Assembly (NCBI RefSeq): GCF_041260155.1
Contig: NC_091930.1
Location: 49,025,402 to 49,089,401 of the forward strand
Direction: 5' to 3'
DNA: 64,000 nt
From: Ptychodera flava
Taxonomy: Eukaryota; Hemichordata; Enteropneusta; Ptychoderidae
Positions 63,001 through 64,000 of this stretch are shown here, in pieces; the first letter of the stretch is position 1; every line of letters begins with the position of its first letter. The position numbers and the translations under genes were made by a program. The notes below the pieces were generated by a model. The model was not told the DNA's origin. It saw nothing but the letters and a program-made list of their open reading frames with translations, and did no database searches.

Positions 63001-64000
63001 TCGGAATCGAGTTGATTTCGGCCGAAAACAGTTAGAAAGTAGTTTTTCGTGCTCCGTCCAAATTGGATCCGCATGTTGCCGGTTTTGTCCATGGTAATCA
63101 GCAGAGCTGTGATGGGAGGCCGTATAACGCCGGGAATACACGTCATCGTACGCAGAGCTAGGCCACAACATACTTCCAAAAGCTATCTATCTTAAAATAT
63201 CGTACTGCAGGTCAACACACACATCACTCATTCATAGGCCTACAGGTACACATATCAACGAACAAAAAGGGAGAGGCAATCTGCTTGAAACCATGAAGTA
63301 GTCCGTTTGTGTCTGATTTCATTGAGGCGCGTGTTCAGTAACCGTTGGTCAAGTTTTTTCGTTCAGTAGTAAGAATCGTTTATTCATTGTTGACATCGTA
63401 ATCGATCCGATGTACACAACAAATGTTTGATCGTTTGCACCTTTGCGCGTCCCCTCGTGATTGGCAGCTGTTTGAATGCTTTCATCTATTGTTTGTTGGA
63501 CGCTTCGAACACAGCATCGAAGCAGTTTTGGCATAAAAAATCAACTTAAAATGGAAAAAATGAGAGAATTTCGCCAACAGGGTGATGCCACAAGTATTCA
63601 CAAAACGTTATATGTTGGAACAGTGCTTTAATTTACACCATGGTTGTTGAAAGATCCAGATTTTCGGGAGCATTCGTTGACGTTGTTACCATGTGCCACT
63701 CATGTTGGATTATGAATCCCCGGGGAGATAGGGGGTATTTATAGGCTCCCCCTGCCTTTAAGTTGTTTAATATTTGCATTCGAAATAACGATATGACAAT
63801 AAATGAAAGTACACACTGCATTCGTTTATTATTACATATAAAACACCGATAAATATCCGGGGACTCGATAAATAAGGGCACATGTTCACATAGAGTAGTA
63901 TTGATAAGCATGGTATCCTTAAATTCTTGTCTCTATACAGTACAGCGGAATACATCGATTAACTATATATACAACTCAGAGTGATGAAAAACGAGAGAGA
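60064..64000. repeat. Second copy of the tandem duplication, interrupted
   Basis: 60064-60178 and 63758-64000 together reproduce 59181-59580, with about 50 bases missing near 60153. They are separated by the TTAA-flanked insertion. The copy runs off the window at the GA run, so a second microexon and transmembrane exon are expected just beyond 64000. Confidence 0.85.
60175..63761. mobile_element. 3.6-kb TTAA-flanked DNA element (Kolobok-like)
   Basis: A 3579-base insert (60179-63757) sits between TTAA at 60175-60178 and 63758-63761. The empty site is preserved at 59335-59345 in the other duplication copy, so the boundaries are certain. It begins AGG and ends CCT, with a subterminal inverted word GAGTGGCACATG at 60207 and 63690. 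TTAA with AGG ends fits Kolobok better than piggyBac, whose ends start CCC. The inside is less AT-rich than its surroundings, but the open frames are short and I could not recognise a transposase. A minus-strand CSAVNCFYHND near 61470 faintly recalls a THAP zinc finger, which Kolobok enzymes often carry. Confidence 0.85.

Noticed and set aside
62779-63179. 130- and 81-codon minus-strand frames in the TTAA element
   Set aside because: They overlap in different frames and begin at the shared CTGCGTACGATG repeat end, so they look like chance frames in GC-richer repeat sequence.

Overview
This is animal nuclear DNA. It is AT-rich, has long AT and other microsatellites, many short transposon relics, and genes split into small exons with GT-AG junctions. 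The protein families (an Ig/FN3 receptor tyrosine kinase-like gene, and a multi-pass membrane protein that may be gustatory-receptor-like) together with abundant TTAA-flanked and fold-back DNA elements suggest a marine invertebrate, perhaps an invertebrate deuterostome such as an acorn worm or amphioxus. The sequence alone does not fix the species. No bacterial-style operons, rRNA or CRISPR arrays were seen. || Layout: 1-3586 intergenic with one hairpin relic and a small repeated module carrying kappaB-like sites; 3587-9872 a 6.3-kb fold-back element made of two opposed arrays of ~400-bp repeats; 9873-17707 mostly intergenic; 17708-19398 (+) a multi-pass membrane protein gene; 21.2-21.6 kb a retroelement reverse-transcriptase fossil; 23249-38237 (-) receptor gene B, with 17 recognisable exons (seven Ig domains, FN3, transmembrane segment, kinase-like domain); 38.2-46.3 kb intergenic with several miniature transposons and a tRNA-like sequence; 46.9-47.4 kb (+) and 49.8-50.0 kb decayed copies of the membrane-protein gene; 51877-59992 (-) receptor gene A, with 10 recognisable exons from the transmembrane segment to the C-terminus. 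Its intron holds a Mutator-like element, and its upstream side is an 883-bp tandem duplication split by a 3.6-kb TTAA-flanked element. Gene A's extracellular exons lie beyond the window or are missing. || Main biological point: both receptors keep the fold-supporting kinase motifs (VAIK lysine, alpha-C glutamate, APE, DVWSFG, CW..RP) but lack the catalytic ones. The glycine loop is gone, HRD reads HRY, the catalytic-loop Asn is His, and DFG reads NFS. The same substitutions occur in both copies, so the loss came before the duplication, and the family looks like retained receptor pseudokinases. The membrane-protein gene and the receptor gene lie in the same order and opposite orientation in both halves (17.7-38 kb and 46.9-60+ kb), with matching flanks, so a two-gene module appears to have been duplicated in tandem. 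Within it the membrane-protein copy near 47 kb is decayed, and receptor B carries two apparent one-base insertions while receptor A reads clean. || Exon coordinates were read by eye from splice signals and matching intron phases; an error of a base or two is possible.
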